Below, one piece after another: positions 60,197-64,000 of a DNA stretch of 64,000 bases (the first letter of the stretch is position 1; each line of letters begins with the position of its first letter). Source of the stretch: Magnolia sinica (lineage: Eukaryota; Streptophyta; Magnoliopsida; Magnoliales; Magnoliaceae); the NCBI RefSeq assembly GCF_029962835.1, contig NC_080585.1, positions 60,747,443 to 60,811,442 on the forward strand. The letters run 5' to 3'. A program made the translations under genes and the position numbers. Below the pieces are notes generated by a model. The model saw only the letters and a list, made by a program, of their open reading frames with translations. It was not told where the DNA came from and ran no database searches.

Positions 60197-61092
60197 GGGA
60201 CTTACTAATTTTACAATATCAATTCAAGACAAGAAAATATCTCAAGCTATCGCAGATCTATTGTAATTTAAGTCACAACAAACCATTAAAAATTAAAAAT
60301 ATTCCTTCATAATCAAACTAGAATCCAAGAGAGTTCAACAAAACATGAATCAAAACAAAGCAAACATCTCAATCACGCTACAAACTTCACCTCTTAGCCC
60401 TAGCTAAGAGGTTTAGCTAACCATAGACATGATTGAACTAAGAACTCTTAAACAAAAAGATCAACTAAAGAGGAAGAAGAAGAACTCTCGGATGGCAGTT
60501 CTACCCTTTTGCTCCACTCCTCAAACCCTAGAAAATGCTTAGGGATGCCCTAGGGAGCCCTATTTATAGTTTTAGGACTTAGACTTTCGCACCAAGTTGG
60601 AAATTTTCAAAAACCGCTTCAAATTTTTGCACTTTATGTGCTGGCTACGTAACCTAGGACTGTTCGAGGATGATGGGATTTTTAAGTATTTAGTTGTTGG
60701 AGTTCAAGTCAAGACACCTTTAACCGGTAGAGCCTCGACTGGTCGAGAAGAGTCCAGGACTGGTAGAGCGTACGCAGGACTAGTTGAGCCGGAGCCAAGA
60801 CTAGTCGAGGATCACCGAATTTCACTTTAAAATTCTGATTTTCTTCATTTTTGACATGGTTTGCTTGGATCTTCAGTATGTGCATTCTTCATTCTTGGTT
60901 TCGTCAAATCCAATCTTTGCTTTGGTGATTCTTGAGTGTTAAATCCATGCTTTTAATATCTTTTTCAATCCAAGCTCTTAAATTCACCTTGCAACACAAA
61001 CATGATTAAAATAGAACATTAAACATTATCTTGTTCATAAAACCAAGTAATAAATAGGGTCCAATATGCAATATTTGACCCTCAACACATTG

Positions 61093-61634
61093 GATAAATG
61101 TGTAGGATGGGGTGGACATGGGCCATGATTAGTTTCTAAGGCATGGGGAGAGGGCTAATGATGGATTTTGGGGTAGAACTCATTTTTATCTTGTGTAAAT
61201 TGTCTTATATGTTCTAACTCATTTTTTTTATCATGTAGTAATTGTCTTATTTTGTGATAATTTCTATGCTCTAGAAACTGGGCTTTAGGCCGACATGGGC
61301 CCAAGTCCAATGGGCATAACACAATAAATGTTGCTCATGTTATAGGATATGTAATTTTGGCCGTGGATTTGATGGGTTGTATCTTACTAACGGAGGGTCG
61401 GATTGATGCACAGTTTTTGTCGTGGCGACTGTAGCAACGACGTGGTCCACATGATAGAGGTTTCGAAGGTATCTGGAACAAATCACTCAATCGGGCGATT
61501 TTGGTGGATCCAAGGTCACTCCTTTTGGTCCAAACATGTGCGAATACACTCATAGATATACACTCAAGTCGATAAATCAAAGGTACTGCCCAAGGACATC
61601 CAATTCCCAGCTAGCAAAAATCCAAAGCATTACA
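61093..61634 (-). mobile_element. G2 3' LTR, right part
   Basis: The sequence resumes after the second CATTG of E6 and ends at an LTR start (minus TGTAATGC, 61634) abutting a polypurine tract. Together with 23971-24759 it is the surviving part of the 3' LTR of G2. It is non-coding. Confidence 0.7.
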
Positions 61635-61652
61635 ATTTACCCCCGTTAAAAA
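61635..61652 (-). other. G2 polypurine tract
   Basis: Minus strand ATTTTTAACGGGGGTAAAT lies directly before the LTR start TGTAATGC, with the lead-in 'atttcggggatgaaatta'. It fixes G2 orientation as right to left. Confidence 0.8.
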
Positions 61653-63172
61653 TAATTTCATCCCCGAAATTGGGTAAGGCTATTATTACGTTCGTATTAA
61701 CGAGCCGATTTGTGAATACACTGACCTCGGCTAATGTGATTTAGCTCGTACCCATTATTGGGCCTATTTTTAATGATATGATCTACTTATATGACTTAGT
61801 CTAGTTCTTGAACCCTAATTGTTTCCCTTCGATGAGTTCATTACTAATATTTAGGTACGATTTAGATCCTATTTAGCAATCTAACCTTATGTATAACCTG
61901 GATCAATTTCCTTCGATCCTAGGCCAGTGGGCTATGGGCCCACCATGCTTTTACTGTGCCACCCTGATCGGATGGGCACATTTATCAATATAAATAGACT
62001 GGATTCTTAATGTTCTATCCACCTTAAAAATATTTTTACCATCAAAGCAAAATCTATGCCTCCATTTGTACGTCGAAACAGGTTGTAATTTAGGACCTAA
62101 CTTTCTAACTATCTGGTGCCCACTAGAAGGATTTCATTGGTCCTAAACCCCTATCGACTATCCTTAACACTTCCCAAGGGTGAAGTGACAAATTTTCAGT
62201 TGTCATTGGTTGGGCCAACACGGAAAGAAGGTTGTGTAGTAGGTTTGAGCCGGATACATCGACCTTCTGCCTGGCCATGACAGAAAGTTCATTGTACATT
62301 TCTTAATCCTGATTGATCTAAATCCTCTACCTGATTAGAGCATTGAGTTCATTGATAACTAACAGGATTTAGAACTTGATTCAAACCACAAATACTTCGC
62401 TTGTCCATAGTTTCTCCACTTCGTGTTCCCGATTGTAATAAGTCCTTGGGAAGGCAGTTCTAGAGGGCGTATTGATTTGACCTAACACTTAATCTGAGGG
62501 ATATATAAGTTTCCACCAATCTTAAATAGTTTCTAAGTCTAAATGGTCATCCTAAGGGTTATAAAGAAGCCTATAAATATCAAGGGAATTCAACGAAGGG
62601 GATCTCACCCCAACCTAATCAACCAAACTAACTAAGTCTATCCTCCAATTATCCTAGCATAATCAGTTACTTATGTTCATTTGCATAACCAGTAGCCTAG
62701 TCCTAACTTAAGAGTAGTGCTAATATAGTAGCTCTAATCCAAAGTCTACGCTCATACATTGGACAATTTTATTTTCTAATACAAGCAGTTCTTATGGCGC
62801 TTGGGGTCAAAAGTTGTCCGGTTGGAACCATGCCATCCAAACTTCAATTTTCGAGCACTCGAGCACTTCACACGTGATAATACTGACTAAGGAGGTCTTG
62901 GGGTTCAAAATTATAGATATATATTTAAAAGCATCACAAATCGGGGATTTAATCCTATTGTTCATCATTCTTAAGTTTGAGTTCTTAATCATAGAAAACT
63001 AGGGAATTTGGTCCAAGGGTTCATTGTTCCTAATTTATTGGATTTCCTATACTGCCAGATTTTTGAAATCTAGGAGTACTGATTCGAGGTCCAAAAATCT
63101 AAATGTCCCAACATCCGATCATTGTGGTTTGTATAATCATCATTCTCAATGTCCTAATTATCTCAATATTCC
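61653..63172 (-). mobile_element. G2 internal domain, non-coding
   Basis: About 1.5 kb between polypurine tract and primer-binding site. I find no gag zinc knuckle, capsid motif or pol motif in any frame. Part of it (about 62160-62400, minus) matches G1 internal sequence (553-760), with shared words such as 'ggctcaaacc' and 'gaaaatttgt'. A conserved non-coding internal domain between long LTRs fits the LARD type of non-autonomous element. Confidence 0.65.
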
Positions 63173-63184
63173 GCTCTAATACCA
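63173..63184 (-). other. G2 primer-binding site, iMet type
   Basis: Minus strand TGGTATTAGAGC, one transition from TGGTATCAGAGC, three bases from the LTR end GGCGTTACA. Confidence 0.82.
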
Positions 63185-63187
63185 TCT

Positions 63188-64000
63188 TGTAACGCCTCGA
63201 AATTCGGCACCCAAGTATTTAAACTCCAATCCTGAGTTTTCAGGTGTTAACCAAATAAAATGCATGCATGACCTTGTTCATATTCACACTCATTTGACAC
63301 ACGAGTAATTAAAGTAGCACAATTCAAATTATCGGATCCAAAGCAAGGTAGAGATAACAAAATTTAATAAATATGGGGCTAACAATAAAGATACAATTAA
63401 AATATGGTTTCCGCCCAAATGAGGATTAAACAAGACACAATATACATACCCAAAATGATTAAAGTGCAAGTTTTCAATTTGGTCTAATCCTCTAAAACAC
63501 AACGTTGATGGTGCAAGCCACTTTATGTCTATCCATCTGAAATCTCGATAGTACTTGCATCGATAATATCACCTCGTTGGTGTTTTAAAACATTGTCCCA
63601 GAGTGGGAGTGAGTGATTAACTCAGTGGGTTCCATTAGAAATGAGTTACACATGTCATCAATTCCATATACGTAATTAATGAAAAACATCAAATACAAAG
63701 TTCCTAGCTACTCTTTTTAATGCATATGCATGTTATTATGATATGAAATATGCCCTCGTCATCCAATACTCCCTCGAGCGACACCATCTTATGTTCGTAA
63801 TGCCCAACACTCCCTCAATGCGACCTCGACTGCCGAGTCGCCGACCTATGCTAATGCAATACCATGAATATTCATGTTAACCAAGTATTTAATTAAGTTC
63901 GTTCATCCAGCAAGATTGAAAAAGCTGAAACACCTCCATTTAATTAATGGCCTTATCCAGATCACTTGGCACAGGACGACCGTAGTAGCTCTGAGCCCGC
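63188..64000 (-). mobile_element. G2 5' LTR, cut by window end
   Basis: Starts TGTAACGCCTCGAAATTC on the plus strand (the minus-strand LTR end). It shares the block 'cccagagtgggagtgagtga' (63598-63617) and 'actccctcgagcgac' phrases with solo LTR S3. The rest of the LTR is beyond the window. Confidence 0.8.

Larger units (their letters stand above)
24760..61087 (-). mobile_element. E6: Athila-related non-autonomous element hosting a nest of insertions
   Basis: The outer boundaries are LTR termini (TGTTCACAACC at 24760 and CCCTCAACA ending at 61087), flanked by a perfect CATTG duplication at 24755-24759 and 61088-61092. With G3 (29537-57500) and S4 (58085-60196) removed, the element is about 6.2 kb. 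On the minus strand it has a 5' LTR, tRNA-Asp-type primer-binding site, leader, one broken acidic ORF, a 3' non-coding region and a 3' LTR. Its content matches E1 piece by piece. The two LTRs differ at roughly 8% of positions by eye over a sampled stretch, which suggests an old insertion. Confidence 0.9.
57572..61087 (-). mobile_element. E6 5' LTR, interrupted by S4
   Basis: About 1.4 kb without S4, running (minus) from TGTTGAGGGTCAAATATTG at 61087 to GGTTGTGAATA at 57572. It pairs with the 3' LTR 24760-26179. TATA box at 60561-60568; inverted-repeat array at about 60656-60815 ('cctcgactggtcgagaag', 'gactagtcgaggat'). Confidence 0.88.

Overview
The window is plant nuclear DNA made almost entirely of nested LTR retrotransposons. 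I see no host protein-coding gene, tRNA, rRNA or CRISPR array. The plant assignment rests on the families present: Athila-type Ty3/gypsy elements with a tRNA-Asp primer-binding site, a SIRE/Maximus-type Ty1/copia element with an extra 3' ORF, and gypsy elements with very long LTRs and iMet primer-binding sites. The species cannot be named. The abundant 'gtgggcc/ggcccac' LTR text reminds me of magnoliid genomes, but that is a weak impression.

Left part (1-24,759). G1 (+) contributes a non-coding internal tail, a polypurine tract and a 5.2-kb 3' LTR (1278-6458). It abuts E1 (-), a non-autonomous Athila-related element with its 5' LTR at 10066-11524. E1 is inserted into the gag of E2 (+), which runs from gag through protease to an LTR at 15011-16084. 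That LTR is followed directly by another primer-binding site and gag (E3, +), so one LTR serves two half elements. At about 17090 the plus-strand gag is fused head-on to minus-strand Athila pol and gag (E4, 17090-23637). E4 is split by a solo copia LTR (S1, 20478-22244) with a perfect 5-bp duplication. An Athila LTR fragment (E5) follows, then part of an outer long LTR (G2).

Right part (24,760-64,000). Target-site duplications let the nest be unpacked. E6 (-, 24760-61087, TSD CATTG) sits in the 3' LTR of G2, whose internal domain and 5' LTR close the window (61635-64000). Inside E6 lie G3 (-, 29537-57500, TSD TAAAC/T) and a solo LTR S4 (58085-60196, TSD GGGAC). Inside the G3 LTRs lie C1, a 10-kb copia element (31407-41421), and S2, a solo copia LTR (50022-54989). 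S2 in turn contains S3, a solo gypsy LTR (51415-54537, TSD TATAA). The insertion order is therefore G2, then E6, then G3 and S4, then C1 and S2, then S3.

No element here is visibly autonomous today. C1 is nearest, keeping all domains in recognisable order but with many stops and frameshifts. G1, G2 and G3 are long-LTR elements with little or no coding capacity (G2 and G3 internal domains about 1.5 kb; G1's is seen only in part). E1, E2 and E6 form an Athila-derived family in which RT, RNase H and integrase are missing and an acidic, internally duplicated ORF occupies the place of the protease-RT linker. The most unusual regulatory feature is a cluster of short inverted repeats just upstream of the TATA box in the LTRs of both the copia and the Athila families.
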